64,000 nucleotides of DNA from Chryseolinea soli (GTDB lineage: Bacteria > Bacteroidota > Bacteroidia > Cytophagales > Cyclobacteriaceae), in NCBI RefSeq assembly GCF_003589925.1, contig NZ_CP032382.1, forward strand, positions 4,836,001-4,900,000, read 5' to 3'. Each line of letters starts with the position of its first letter. Within the stretch, counting starts at the first letter, position 1. This document shows positions 17,343 to 26,992 of this stretch, one piece after another. Below the pieces are notes generated by a model. It did not search any database, had not been told where the DNA came from, and saw nothing but the letters and a program-made list of their open reading frames with translations. The translations under genes were made by a program, and so were the position numbers.

Positions 17343-18710
17343 TTACAATGCTACAGCCCGCGCCCTAAGCCGGGCGAGCATCCATATCAACCCCACGAGC
17401 GCATACGCTCCCCACACGATGATTAGTATAAAATTCACCGGCATAGTGCTGGTCTCTGATGGCCCGACCAATCCCAGTAACGACAATCCTATGCCGCCGC
17501 CCAGAAAGTAAGCCGTAGTGCTAAGACTGGAAGCCACGCCGTGATTTTCTTCTGCCACCTGTTGCACGGTCATCACCATCAGGCTGGGGATGCAGATGGC
17601 CATGCCAATGCCCGAGATGCAAAGCATGGAAAGCAACAGGAAGGGAAACGCACCGTTCCACCGGAAAAAGATAAACAACGCCACTGCGCCCATCACCATG
17701 CTCATCATACCCAGGATGCCGATGTGGTGGAGGCTTAGTTTGTTTAACAACAATCCCAGTACATATTTCGACACTATCATCGACAAGATGGTAAACGGGA
17801 AAAGCAACATGCCCGCGTGCGCAGCATTGTAATGCAGCGTGTCTTGCAATACCAATGAAATGATAAAAAGATAACTGTTAAAGAACGCACCCAACAGGGC
17901 AAACACACCCACTGCCAGCGCGGTGCTGCGATTCAATAAGATATCGAATGGAAGCAGGGGATTTTGAGAAGTGAGAGAACGCCGCATAAATCCATACGCA
18001 GTGGCCGCCAGCAGCACCACCAACCCAGCCGACCAAATGGGATGGGCAATGAATGAGGGTAAGGTATGGATCAGGTACGAGAGCAACAGGATCGCCCCGG
18101 TCAGTAACGACGCCGAGAGAATGTCGGGCGTGCGTTGTGTTTCGTGTTTTGAGTCGGGCTCGATGAAGCGATAGCCCAGCCACAGCGTGGACGCGATCAC
18201 GGGCACATTAATGAAGAACACCCACTGCCAGCCCGCCCACGTGGCGACCATACCCCCGACGGACATTCCAAAGCCGGAGCCAATCGCGGCAAACGCACTG
18301 AAGATGCCCATGGCCCGGCCACGTTCCGAGGGCTCCCGGAACGTGAACGAAATGATCGACAACGCCGAGGGCATAATGAACGCCGCACCGATGCCTTGGA
18401 TCATCCGGCACGTGATGAGCGCTGTAAAAGTCGTCGCACATCCGGCGCCCAGTGAAGTGAGCAGGAAAATCGCGGCGCCCAAGAGAAACATGCGTTTCCG
18501 TCCATAGCTATCCGCCAATTTTCCACCCAAGATCAGAAATCCTCCATACGGAATAAGATAAAGGGTTTGTAGCCATTGCGCGTTTTGCACCGAAAGCCCG
18601 AGTGCTTGCTGGATGATGGGCGCTGCCAGGTTGACGATAGCAATATCCAAGGCCTCGAAAAAAACAGCCGTAGAAGCCAGGGTAAGGATGAGAGTTTTAC
18701 GCAGGAACAT
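17343..18710 (-). CDS. MFS drug/metabolite exporter, 14-TM DHA2 (EmrB/QacA) type
   Basis: 455 residues with about 14 hydrophobic segments. The loop GGKLADSYGRKRM is the MFS motif A (GxLaDrxGrkxxl), and GMSVGGMVATWAGWQWVFFINVP is the motif C region diagnostic of proton-driven antiporters of the DHA2 family. I start at MFLRKTLILT (18710), because the in-frame ATG at 18827 would add 39 residues and overlap the divergent regulator gene. The substrate is unknown. Divergence from an Lrp/AsnC regulator suggests export of an amino acid or related metabolite, by analogy with other Lrp-exporter pairs. Confidence 0.9.
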   Translation of the reverse strand: MFLRKTLILTLASTAVFFEALDIAIVNLAAPIIQQALGLSVQNAQWLQTLYLIPYGGFLILGGKLADSYGRKRMFLLGAAIFLLTSLGAGCATTFTALITCRMIQGIGAAFIMPSALSIISFTFREPSERGRAMGIFSAFAAIGSGFGMSVGGMVATWAGWQWVFFINVPVIASTLWLGYRFIEPDSKHETQRTPDILSASLLTGAILLLSYLIHTLPSFIAHPIWSAGLVVLLAATAYGFMRRSLTSQNPLLPFDILLNRSTALAVGVFALLGAFFNSYLFIISLVLQDTLHYNAAHAGMLLFPFTILSMIVSKYVLGLLLNKLSLHHIGILGMMSMVMGAVALFIFFRWNGAFPFLLLSMLCISGIGMAICIPSLMVMTVQQVAEENHGVASSLSTTAYFLGGGIGLSLLGLVGPSETSTMPVNFILIIVWGAYALVGLIWMLARLRARAVAL

Positions 18711-18821
18711 GGTAATTTTGTGTGATTTTGTTCCAACAAGATTAATGGGCTTTAAAATGAAATAATAGTAAACGTGAAAAATTGGAACAAGTGACTTAAT
18801 ATTTGTTATTTTATAGAACAA

Positions 18822-19328
18822 ATGCACTTTTTAAATATGCCAACAGACCTCTCCAAAGAACAAACAGAAACCGTGCGTCTGGATAAAAAAGATTACGAGA
18901 TCCTGCGCCTTCTCCAGGCCGACGCCAAGCTCACCGTACGCGAGATCGCCACGCGTGTGCATTTAAGTCCCACGCCCGTGCACGAACGGATCAAGCGCAT
19001 GGAGAACCAGGGCGTGATCCGCCAGTATGTTACGTTGCTGGACAGTCATCTGGTGAACAAGGGTATCAAGGTCATTTGTTATGTGTCTCTCCGGGAACAC
19101 ACGCGTAGGGCGGGAAAGATCTTTATCGACTCTATTTTGAAATTCAAGGAAGTGATCGAGTGTTACAACGTCTCGGGCGAGTTTGATTTTCAGCTCAAGA
19201 TCGTAGCCGAAAGCATGGCCAGCTATCATACTTTCTATGTAAACTCCCTTAGCGAAATCAAAGGAATAGGTCAAACGAAAAGTGTGTTCGTCATGGACAC
19301 TATCAAGGAGACGCACCAGATCCTTTGA
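18822..19328 (+). CDS. Lrp/AsnC-family transcriptional regulator
   Basis: 168 residues from the ATG at 18822 (163 if the ATG at 18837 is used). The N-terminal winged helix LDKKDYEILRLLQADAKLTVREIATRVHLSPTPVHERIKRME is the AsnC HTH. The C-terminal RAM/ligand domain includes YNVSGEFDFQLKIVAESM. Such proteins form octamers that sense amino acids. It is divergent from the MFS exporter, with 111 nt between the two starts, and probably controls it (inference from arrangement). A near-consensus -7 box AATATTTG lies at 18798-18805. Confidence 0.93.
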   Translation: MHFLNMPTDLSKEQTETVRLDKKDYEILRLLQADAKLTVREIATRVHLSPTPVHERIKRMENQGVIRQYVTLLDSHLVNKGIKVICYVSLREHTRRAGKIFIDSILKFKEVIECYNVSGEFDFQLKIVAESMASYHTFYVNSLSEIKGIGQTKSVFVMDTIKETHQIL

Positions 19329-19330
19329 AT

Positions 19331-19477
19331 TGATTTCGTCCACGCGAAGCTTGACATAGCTGAATTGTTGGTGAAGAACACCAACAAAGGCGATGAGTTC
19401 TTTGAATTTGAATTTCGCCCATGCAAGTTTGATGCGTGTTGGTGAGGAACACTAACAAAGGCGACGGATTTCTTTGC
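19331..19477. repeat. Two-copy tandem repeat of about 70 nt, each with a hairpin
   Basis: Unit A (about 19331-19405) and unit B (about 19410-19477) share the order: TTTCG[TC]CCA, [AG]AGNTTGA, GTTGGTG-N5-CAC[CT]AAC, AAAGGCGA, TTCTTTG. Hairpin arms are GTTGGTG/CACCAAC at 19367-19385 in A and GTTGGTG/CACTAAC at 19438-19456 in B. The sequence between the Lrp gene and the oxidoreductase promoter holds nothing else. Confidence 0.6.
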
Positions 19478-19525
19478 GTTGACTTTGCTTGCCTGCCCGC
19501 CGAAGCATTTTAAATTTCCTCTACT

Positions 19526-19533
19526 TATCTTTG
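19526..19533 (+). promoter_or_regulatory. Candidate -7 promoter box of the FAD oxidoreductase gene
   Basis: TATCTTTG is an exact TAnnTTTG match 33 nt before the ATG at 19567. No clear -33 TTG was found at the standard distance. Confidence 0.45.
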
Positions 19534-19566
19534 TCACCAAATCAATGAAGGATAAATACCTTCCCT

Positions 19567-21141
19567 ATGAAAACAGTAGAACTCTCCCTTCGCCCCGAAG
19601 AGGCCTTTGACGAAAATACTTTCCCCGGCATCCTGTACCAGAAGCTGGGCTTAAAAAATGACGGCAGCGTATTCGTAATTCCAACAAAGCGCTCTATCGA
19701 CGCCCGGTCACGACAGGTCGTCGTCCGGTTTCAGTGCGATATTGTTTCCCCTGCGGAGTTTAAGCCCCCGGTCTCCTACGTGAAAGATTTGCCCGACGTG
19801 CGCGGGAAAGACACCGTTGTCGTCGTCGGGAGTGGCCCGGCGGGATTGTTTGCTGCTTTGCGGCTCGTGGAGTTGGGTATGCGACCCGTGGTGTTGGAGC
19901 GTGGAAAAGATGTGCAGGCCCGGCGTCGGGATCTGGCGGCGATCAACAAAGAACAAACGGTCAATCCGGAATCCAACTATTGTTTTGGCGAAGGAGGTGC
20001 GGGGACATACTCGGATGGCAAGTTGTACACGCGTTCAAAGAAGCGGGGAGATGTTCGAAGGATACTGGAGATCTTGGTCGCACACGGTGCAAAGGAAGAG
20101 ATTTTATACGATGCCCATCCCCACATCGGCACCAACAAATTGCCGGTGTTGGTGGCCGCTTTGCGCGACAGCATTCGCGAGGCGGGTGGTGAAGTGTTGT
20201 TCAACACGCGAATGACCGACCTGATCCTGGAGGGCGACACAATTCGCGGCGTGATCACACAAACCGGCGAGGCTATAAAGGGCGCTGCGGTCATTCTCGC
20301 GACGGGTCACTCCGCACGCGACATCTTTGAATTGCTTCATCGCAAGAATATTCTCATCGAAGCAAAGCCTTTTGCCTTAGGCGTGCGGGTGGAGCATCAG
20401 CAGGATCTGATCGATCGCGTTCAGTACCATTGTGTGGATGATCGCGGACCCTATCTGCCGGCGTCGTCCTATGCCTTGGTGCACCAGGCTAACGTGGGTG
20501 GTCGCGAACGCGGTGTGTTCTCCTTCTGCATGTGCCCCGGGGGCTTCATCGTTCCGGCGGCGACGGCGCCTGGAGAGGTGGTGGTGAATGGCATGAGTCC
20601 CTCGCGACGCGACTCGAAATTTGCAAACTCGGGCATTGTGGTGGCCGTGGAGGAAGGTGACTTTCGTGAATTCCAACAACATGGGCCGTTGGCCGGGTTG
20701 TATTTTCAAGCTTCGGTGGAACGGCAGGCGTGCATTGCAGGAGGAAACACACAGCAAGCCCCGGCCCAACGGCTCGTGGACTTTGTGGAGGGGAAAGTGT
20801 CGGCATCGTTACTGGAAACGTCGTATCAACCGGGTCTGACCGCGGCCGACATGAGCGAAGTCTTGCCCTCTTTTATTTTTAAAGCGCTTCAGGATGGGTT
20901 CCGGAACTTTGGCGGTAAAATGAAGGGTTATCTCACTAACGACGCCCAGGTGGTGGGAGTGGAGAGCCGGACCTCGTCGCCGGTGAAGATTCCCCGCGAC
21001 AAAGAAACGTTGGAACATCCGCAGGTGCAGGGACTTTTTCCCTGCGGCGAAGGAGCAGGCTATGCCGGCGGCATTGTGTCGGCTGCCATGGATGGCGAAC
21101 GATGTGCCGAGGCCGTTGTTAGAAAAGTGAAGCGAACGTAA
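19567..21141 (+). CDS. FAD-dependent dehydrogenase (COG2509-like)
   Basis: 524 residues. The dinucleotide-binding loop VVVVGSGPAGLFAALRLVELG follows an N-terminal extension of about 85 residues typical of this family. NYCFGEGGAGTYSDGKLYTRSKKRG and a late PCGEGAGYAGGIVSAAMDGERCAEAV (second FAD contact) are the family hallmarks. HTDH-type thiol motifs are absent. Members are annotated only as 'uncharacterised FAD-dependent dehydrogenases', so the substrate is unknown. The CoA-binding protein gene begins 16 nt after the stop, so the two are probably co-transcribed, and a strong terminator follows that pair. Confidence 0.88.
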   Translation: MKTVELSLRPEEAFDENTFPGILYQKLGLKNDGSVFVIPTKRSIDARSRQVVVRFQCDIVSPAEFKPPVSYVKDLPDVRGKDTVVVVGSGPAGLFAALRLVELGMRPVVLERGKDVQARRRDLAAINKEQTVNPESNYCFGEGGAGTYSDGKLYTRSKKRGDVRRILEILVAHGAKEEILYDAHPHIGTNKLPVLVAALRDSIREAGGEVLFNTRMTDLILEGDTIRGVITQTGEAIKGAAVILATGHSARDIFELLHRKNILIEAKPFALGVRVEHQQDLIDRVQYHCVDDRGPYLPASSYALVHQANVGGRERGVFSFCMCPGGFIVPAATAPGEVVVNGMSPSRRDSKFANSGIVVAVEEGDFREFQQHGPLAGLYFQASVERQACIAGGNTQQAPAQRLVDFVEGKVSASLLETSYQPGLTAADMSEVLPSFIFKALQDGFRNFGGKMKGYLTNDAQVVGVESRTSSPVKIPRDKETLEHPQVQGLFPCGEGAGYAGGIVSAAMDGERCAEAVVRKVKRT

Positions 21142-21157
21142 AATCTTCCAGAAAGTC

Positions 21158-21526
21158 ATGAGCAAGAAAACTGTGATCATCGGCGCCACCCCAAACCAAG
21201 GACGATATGCCTACCTCGCCGCGGGCATGCTAACCGAATATGACCACGAGATCGTGCCGATGGGCATAAAAACGGGAGAGGTGTTCAACAAACCGATCCT
21301 CGATCTCCGGGCGAAACCAAATGTGGAAGGCGTGGATACGGTGACACTTTACATTGGCCCCCGTCACCAGCCGGAGTGGTACGACTACATCCTGAGCCTG
21401 AAACCCAAGCGCATCATTTTCAATCCCGGCACGGAGAACGAAGAATTCGAGCAACGCGCCGAGGCGGAGGGTGTGGAAGCCCTGCAGGCCTGCACGCTGG
21501 TATTGCTCCGGTCGCATCAATTCTGA
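21158..21526 (+). CDS. CoA-binding domain protein (YccU-like)
   Basis: 122 residues forming a single Rossmann-like CoA_binding_2 domain. KTVIIGATPNQGRYAYLAAGML is the nucleotide loop, and IIFNPGTENEEFEQRAEAEGVEALQACTLVLL matches the family's C-terminal part, including the conserved Asn-Pro-Gly and a Cys. The fold resembles the CoA-binding half of succinyl-CoA synthetase alpha, but no catalytic domain is present and the role is unknown. Tight spacing to the upstream oxidoreductase suggests a shared transcript. Confidence 0.88.
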   Translation: MSKKTVIIGATPNQGRYAYLAAGMLTEYDHEIVPMGIKTGEVFNKPILDLRAKPNVEGVDTVTLYIGPRHQPEWYDYILSLKPKRIIFNPGTENEEFEQRAEAEGVEALQACTLVLLRSHQF

Positions 21527-21542
21527 TAAGACAAAAAAAAGA

Positions 21543-21573
21543 AACCCCGGGCCCAAACTTCCGGGGTTCTTTC
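21543..21573 (+). terminator. Rho-independent terminator after the CoA-binding protein gene
   Basis: AACCCCGG (21543-21550) pairs with CCGGGGTT (21561-21568) across a 10-nt loop and is followed by CTTTCT. It ends the oxidoreductase/CoA-binding unit. The remaining 250 nt before the facing regulator gene are AT-rich, with no gene seen. Confidence 0.8.
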
Positions 21574-21824
21574 TAACCTAAAACAAGAATAACTCAATTT
21601 TTTAAAGGCCCCGCAAAAATACCCTTCCGCCCATGCTCAGGTGGGCAGAAGGGATAGAGGGGGCCTTATTCAGCCAACTATGAAAATGAGATAGACAAAC
21701 AATAGACAAGATTAAGCCGCTCATTTACCTTGCTAAGATCGCATGATTCACACCCGATGGGGTATAAAGGATGTTTCAATGAATGACAGGAATGTTTCAC
21801 ACCTACGGGAATCAGGGATAAAAA

Positions 21825-24800
21825 CTATCCTTTTGTGATCTCGGACGGTAGTTTTCCAAAATGTTCACGGAAAGTTTTGGTGAAATAGGATGGATTCTCA
21901 AAGCCCACCTGGAAGGCGACCTCCGAAACATTTCCCACGCCTTGCCGCAGCAAATCGGCCGCGCGCTCGAGGCGATAGGTGCGCAGGAATTCGTTGGCAG
22001 ACTGATTCGTAAGGGCGGTGATCTTGCGATAGAGTTGCACACGACTCAAGCCCATCTCGCGCGACAAGTCCTCCACCCCAAACCTGGAGTTTGGTAAATG
22101 TTGCTCCACGGTGGCCCGCAAACGTTCGAGAAATTTTTCATCGGCCGACGTGGCCTTCACCGTCTTGTAGAGCGACCGTCCATTCTGGGTATATTTTTGA
22201 CGGAGCACACGGCGTTGCTCGATGAGGTTGTTGGCGCGGATCGTCAGCTCTTTGAGATCGAAGGGTTTGGTGAGGTATTCGTCGGCGCCCGTCTCCAGGC
22301 CTTGAAGGCGGGAGTCGCTGCCGGCTTTGGCGGTCAATAGGATGATGGGAATGTGATTGGTCAGTTCCGAAGTTTTCAGGCGCCGGCACACTTCAAGACC
22401 GTCCATGCCGGGCATCATCCAGTCGCTGATGATGAGGTCTGGAATTTCGCTCATTGCTGTTTTTACTCCGGTTTCGCCATCGGCAGCATCCAGGATGCGA
22501 AAGCGGTCTGTGAAAGCGGAGCGGATAAAGGCGCGCAATTCCAGGTTGTCTTCGATGATGAGCAACAGCGGGTGGAGTTGGTTTGGGTCGGAGCCATTGC
22601 CGGAAGCGGACGGAACTTCGTGATGTTCTCTTTGCACGGGCTCCGCCTCGCCCGGCGCAGCCGTGATCTCCGCCGGGGAATAGAACGACTTGGTCACGGG
22701 CAACAGGATGGTAAATGTCGAGCCTTTGCCGGGGGTGCTTTCCACCCTGATCTCGCCTTTGTGTGTTTTCACCAGCTCGCGCGTCAACGCCAGGCCCAGG
22801 CCGGTGCCCTCTACCGACGACGTTTCGTGCACGCGGTAAAAGCGCTCGAAGATCCGGGTGAGTTGGTCCGGTGCAATGCCCTTGCCCGTGTCGGTCACCG
22901 ACAACGCGATATACCCTCCTTTTGAAGTGACCGTCACCACAATTTTTCCGCCCTGTGCCGTGTACTTGATCGCATTGGAGAGCAGGTTGTTCACCATCTT
23001 TTCCAGGAACGAGACATCGGCATAACCGTGGAGGGGTTCGGGGGGAATGTCAACGGTCAGGTCCAAGTGCTGTTGCTGCGCCATGGAGTGAAAAGCTTCC
23101 GCAAATATTTTCAAGTAATAGGCGATGTCCACTTCGCTCACCTGCAAAGGCAGGTTGCCGGCTTCGATGCGCGACAAGTCCAGCATCTGGTTTACGAGGT
23201 TGAGCAGCGACTTTCCGTTGTTGCGGATCGTGACCAGGTCTTGCGTGGGCGTACCGTTGGATTCGGCGAGCAGTCTTTCCGTAGGACCGAGGATAAGGGA
23301 GAGGGGCGTGCGAAATTCGTGGGAGATGTTGGCGAAGAATTTCGACTTGAAGTCGTCCAGCTCTTTTAACTTCTGAACCTCGATATGACCCAGCTGCAGT
23401 TCGGTCTTCCAACGTTCGCGCTGGATAACAAATTTGCGGGCGAGCCACAACAGGAAGGCGGCTACCAGCACATAGAACGTGTAGGCATACCACGTTTTCC
23501 ACCACGGTGGATGAATGATGAGGGTGAGCGCTCTGCCGGTCTCGTCCCACAGGCCATCATTGTTGGCGGCTTTTACACGCAGTGTGTAGGTGCCGGGATC
23601 CAGGTTGGTGTAGGTGGCCGAACGGTTGGTGGCCCCCGTCGTGATCCATTGGTTGTCGAGGCCCTCCAGCATATAGGCATAGACATTTTTGGAAGGATTG
23701 GTGAAGTCGAGCGCAGCAAATTCGAACGTGAGATAGTTTTGGTCGTGCTGAAAGGACAGCACCGTGGTTTCCGTCAGACTTTTCGCCAGAGTGAGCGTGT
23801 CTTTTCTCACAGCGCCGACGTGCACCTCTTTGTTGTCGAGTTTTAGAGAGGTGATCACGACCGGTGGCTTGGCCGGGTTCAGGGTGATCCGTTGGGGGTC
23901 GAGCAAGGTGAGTCCGTTCACGCCACCAAAGGCCAGGTGTCCGGTGCGGGTTTGGGTGGAGGCGTTGAAGTTGTATTCGTCGCTCTGCAGGCCGTCGCTC
24001 GAGCGAAATTGAATGATGGCCTGGGCGCCAGGGTCAAAACGGAAAAGGCCTTGGTTGGTCGTGATCCACAAACGTCCCTGTGTATCCTCGCCAATGGCAT
24101 TGATCAGTTGCGCCGCCAGGAGTTTCTCTTCCCGGAACACAAAAGATCCGTCCGTAGCCTCGTTCACGTAGAGGCCATGCTCCGTGCCGACGTACAGCTT
24201 ACCGTTGCGGCTTTGAAAAAGCGTGATGACCTTACCTTGCAGAAATCTTTTGAAGCCTTTGCCCTCCACGAGGTTGAGGCCGTTGGCCGTGGCCAGCCAC
24301 AGGTTTTGTCCGCGGTCTTTGAAAATGGTGTTGACGCGGTTGTGGCTGAGCGATGTCGGGTCCTTTTCATCGTTCAGATAATGAATGACCGACCCAGGCT
24401 GACCAAATTTTTCGCGGGTGATGATCTTGTTCGCACCGCCGCCGACCGTGACCACCCAGAGGTCGCCGTTCTTTTCCTCCACGGCGGCTTTTACGGTCCC
24501 ATTCGATAAGGTATTGGCATCGCCCCGGGAGTCATAGTGCACAATGTCGTTTGTTTTTTGCAGACACCCGGCGGCCTGGAGAGGAATGCCTACGAGGCCG
24601 TCGTGGTCGGTGCCGATCCACAGTCGTGTGGCGCCCGGGTAGAAACTATTGATGAGGTCTACTGATTTGCTTAATGTGGGCGGGAAAGGATCATACTTTT
24701 TGAACGCCAGGTTGCCAGCGTCGTTCAAGACGGCAGTGTGCATGCCCGCGCCATAGGCCCCGACGAAAAGTGTTTCGGTCTCCCCACACGGAAGGCTGGT

Positions 24801-25916
24801 GATGGCGGTGATGAAATTGGATGGCGTGCCGATGTCGTCGTTGGAATAGTTGATAAAGTTGTCGTGGCCTTTGCGCAGTTTGCTCATGCCACCAACCCAC
24901 GTGCCCACCCAGAGATTTTGAGAGCGATCCAACAACAGTGAGAAGACCAGGTCGTTGGCCAGCGACGAAGCGTCGACCCCGGCGTGATTGGAAAATGAAT
25001 AGCTGCCCGTCCGGGGATTGAAATGAACAAGCCCCGCGCCATAACAAGCAACCCAAACCGACTCATCCGACTCAAACAACAGCGACGATACGCGCTGCAG
25101 GGGTTGTTCGCCGCGTGCCAGAGGAACGTGGCGGACTTGGTTTAGGTTGGCGTCCAGCTCCACCAGGCCTTTCTGCGTCCCCAACCAATAGTGATCTTTC
25201 TGAGGCACAATCCTCCACACGTCGTTTGCCGTGAGCAACGTGGAATCGTTTTGGGCGAACGACGGGCGACGAAATTTTTTATCCGGGGAAAAGAGAAACA
25301 GCCCGCCGCCGCGTGTTCCCACCAGCAGGCCGTCGCCGTGTGGAATAATGTGCAGGATATTGTTATAACCAAGGTTCTGTTTCGTGCCGTTGATATAGGG
25401 GGTGAGCACGTGGGTGGTCATGTCGAAGTGAAAGATCCCCTGGCCCGAGGTCCCGAGCCAAAGCCCTTTGCCATCGGGCGCCAACACCAGTGTGCGCACC
25501 GTTGCCGATCCGTCGCCGACCTGGTAGGCTTCGAAGGCATCGAGCGTGGGGTTGTAGCAGGAGATACCGCCTTCATGGCCGATCCACAAGCGTCCGTCGG
25601 GTGCTTCTACGATGGTCCACACAAAATTGCCGCCGATGCTATGGAGGGTGTCTTGGGGATCTTTGCGAAAGATCTTGAACGTGTAGCCGTCAAATCGGTT
25701 GAGGCCGTCTTCGGTGCCGATCCACAGAAATCCCTGGCGGTCCTGTAACAGGCTTACTACGGTACTTTGGGAGAGTCCCTGGGGAAGGGAATAGTTGTCG
25801 AAGCGCAGCTTTTGGGCAAGCGTGGAAAAGGGAAGACTGAGCAGCAACATCAGCGTCCATACGCCTACGCGTCGTCCCGGTGCAACGAGCATCAACCTGG
25901 CAATCCGATCCATCAT
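21825..25916 (-). CDS. Hybrid two-component system protein (sensor, kinase, receiver and AraC output in one chain)
   Basis: About 1363 residues. A signal peptide is followed by a periplasmic sensor of repeated propeller blades (GLSQSTVVSLLQDRQGFLWIGT, then many LWIGT/LWVGT/LWVAT repeats) to about residue 690, and a Y_Y_Y domain (YAYMLEGLDNQWITTG...PGTYTLRVKAANNDG). One membrane span lies near 805-825. The kinase has HisKA phospho-acceptor H866 in NISHEFRTPLS, with N-box NLLSNAIKYT and G-box GTGLGLALTREL. The receiver has D1165 in IISDWMMPGMDG. The C-terminal AraC HTH ends VAFQVGFENPSYFTKTFREHFGKLPSE. The ATG at 25916 is preferred over TTG at 25925. Such proteins usually control glycan-use loci, but none adjoins it. 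Confidence 0.95.
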   Translation of the reverse strand: MMDRIARLMLVAPGRRVGVWTLMLLLSLPFSTLAQKLRFDNYSLPQGLSQSTVVSLLQDRQGFLWIGTEDGLNRFDGYTFKIFRKDPQDTLHSIGGNFVWTIVEAPDGRLWIGHEGGISCYNPTLDAFEAYQVGDGSATVRTLVLAPDGKGLWLGTSGQGIFHFDMTTHVLTPYINGTKQNLGYNNILHIIPHGDGLLVGTRGGGLFLFSPDKKFRRPSFAQNDSTLLTANDVWRIVPQKDHYWLGTQKGLVELDANLNQVRHVPLARGEQPLQRVSSLLFESDESVWVACYGAGLVHFNPRTGSYSFSNHAGVDASSLANDLVFSLLLDRSQNLWVGTWVGGMSKLRKGHDNFINYSNDDIGTPSNFITAITSLPCGETETLFVGAYGAGMHTAVLNDAGNLAFKKYDPFPPTLSKSVDLINSFYPGATRLWIGTDHDGLVGIPLQAAGCLQKTNDIVHYDSRGDANTLSNGTVKAAVEEKNGDLWVVTVGGGANKIITREKFGQPGSVIHYLNDEKDPTSLSHNRVNTIFKDRGQNLWLATANGLNLVEGKGFKRFLQGKVITLFQSRNGKLYVGTEHGLYVNEATDGSFVFREEKLLAAQLINAIGEDTQGRLWITTNQGLFRFDPGAQAIIQFRSSDGLQSDEYNFNASTQTRTGHLAFGGVNGLTLLDPQRITLNPAKPPVVITSLKLDNKEVHVGAVRKDTLTLAKSLTETTVLSFQHDQNYLTFEFAALDFTNPSKNVYAYMLEGLDNQWITTGATNRSATYTNLDPGTYTLRVKAANNDGLWDETGRALTLIIHPPWWKTWYAYTFYVLVAAFLLWLARKFVIQRERWKTELQLGHIEVQKLKELDDFKSKFFANISHEFRTPLSLILGPTERLLAESNGTPTQDLVTIRNNGKSLLNLVNQMLDLSRIEAGNLPLQVSEVDIAYYLKIFAEAFHSMAQQQHLDLTVDIPPEPLHGYADVSFLEKMVNNLLSNAIKYTAQGGKIVVTVTSKGGYIALSVTDTGKGIAPDQLTRIFERFYRVHETSSVEGTGLGLALTRELVKTHKGEIRVESTPGKGSTFTILLPVTKSFYSPAEITAAPGEAEPVQREHHEVPSASGNGSDPNQLHPLLLIIEDNLELRAFIRSAFTDRFRILDAADGETGVKTAMSEIPDLIISDWMMPGMDGLEVCRRLKTSELTNHIPIILLTAKAGSDSRLQGLETGADEYLTKPFDLKELTIRANNLIEQRRVLRQKYTQNGRSLYKTVKATSADEKFLERLRATVEQHLPNSRFGVEDLSREMGLSRVQLYRKITALTNQSANEFLRTYRLERAADLLRQGVGNVSEVAFQVGFENPSYFTKTFREHFGKLPSEITKG

Positions 25917-26049
25917 GGCTCCCAAAAAAAGTTAGTGCGGGCAGATCACGTAAGTTAATGAACATTGGCCAATGCGCAAGGCGTTGTGTGTGAAGGTTTC
26001 AGGGAGGACACGGGAGGGTGTTTTGAATTTTACTCGCTACCTTACGACC

Positions 26050-26928
26050 ATGGACATCAAACAATTCAAAGTGAAACCCGGTAGCGAAGTGAACCTTAAA
26101 AGCTACCCCACCGGCTATGATGGCAAGGAATTGAACAAGGAGCGCGCCGGCGTGCTGCTGGAAGAGAGCCGCAAGCAATTGGCGGAAGTGCAGGATAAAT
26201 TATATGCCCAGAATCGCTACAGCGTGCTGATCATTTTGCAGGCCATGGACGCCGCAGGCAAAGACAGCGCCGTGAAGCACATCATGTCGGGCTTCAATCC
26301 GTTGGGCGTGCAGGTGCACAGTTTCAAGACCCCTACAAAAACGGAGCTGGACCATAACTATTTGTGGCGCCACAACCTGGCTTTGCCGCCCCGGGGAGAA
26401 ATTGCCATTCACAACCGCTCACATTATGAGAACGTGCTGGTCACGCGGGTACACCCGGAATATATCCTGAACGAAAATATCCCAGGCATCGACAGCGTGG
26501 ACAAAATCAAGAAGTCGTTTTGGGAAGACCGCCTGGAACAGATCAATGCTTTTGAAAAAAGCCTGGCCGAGAACGGCACGGTGATCCTCAAGTTCTTCCT
26601 GCACCTCTCCAAGAAAGAACAAAGGAAGCGGTTCCTCGAACGCATCGACGATCCCTCCAAAAACTGGAAGTTTGAAATGGGCGATATCCGCGAACGCGGG
26701 TACTGGGATGACTATCAGCGTTATTACGAGGAAGCGATCGGTGCCACATCCAAAAAACATGCACCCTGGTTCATCATTCCGGCCGATGACAAATGGTATA
26801 CACGACTGGCCATTGCCACGATCATCCACGATCAGTTCGAAGACCTCAGCATTCACTATCCGACCTTGACCGACACTGAAAAAGCAGACCTCCAAAAGGC
26901 GCGTGCCCAACTGGTTAACGAAGCTTGA
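26050..26928 (+). CDS. ppk2: Polyphosphate kinase 2 family (polyphosphate:nucleotide phosphotransferase)
   Basis: 292 residues with a P-loop kinase core. The Walker A-like AMDAAGKDSAVKHIMSG and HNRSHYENVLVTRVHP (the family's basic lid/NRS motif) are clear, and ADDKWYTRLAIATIIHD is the usual C-terminal part. PPK2 enzymes move phosphate between polyphosphate and nucleoside mono- or diphosphates; which class this is cannot be fixed by eye. I start at the ATG at 26050 (MDIKQFKVKPG) and reject the upstream in-frame extension from 25972, which does not look coding. It lies 113 nt upstream of gyrB, with ppk1 just beyond. Confidence 0.9.
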   Translation: MDIKQFKVKPGSEVNLKSYPTGYDGKELNKERAGVLLEESRKQLAEVQDKLYAQNRYSVLIILQAMDAAGKDSAVKHIMSGFNPLGVQVHSFKTPTKTELDHNYLWRHNLALPPRGEIAIHNRSHYENVLVTRVHPEYILNENIPGIDSVDKIKKSFWEDRLEQINAFEKSLAENGTVILKFFLHLSKKEQRKRFLERIDDPSKNWKFEMGDIRERGYWDDYQRYYEEAIGATSKKHAPWFIIPADDKWYTRLAIATIIHDQFEDLSIHYPTLTDTEKADLQKARAQLVNEA

Positions 26929-26992
26929 AAAGGCGTGACCGAACGATCAAAATATAAGTGGATTTTGTTCTGGTTGCAGGAGGCAAAATGCA

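Noticed and set aside
23892..24509. 205-codon plus-strand frame inside the hybrid regulator
   Set aside because: Antisense to the propeller repeats of a clearly assigned protein.
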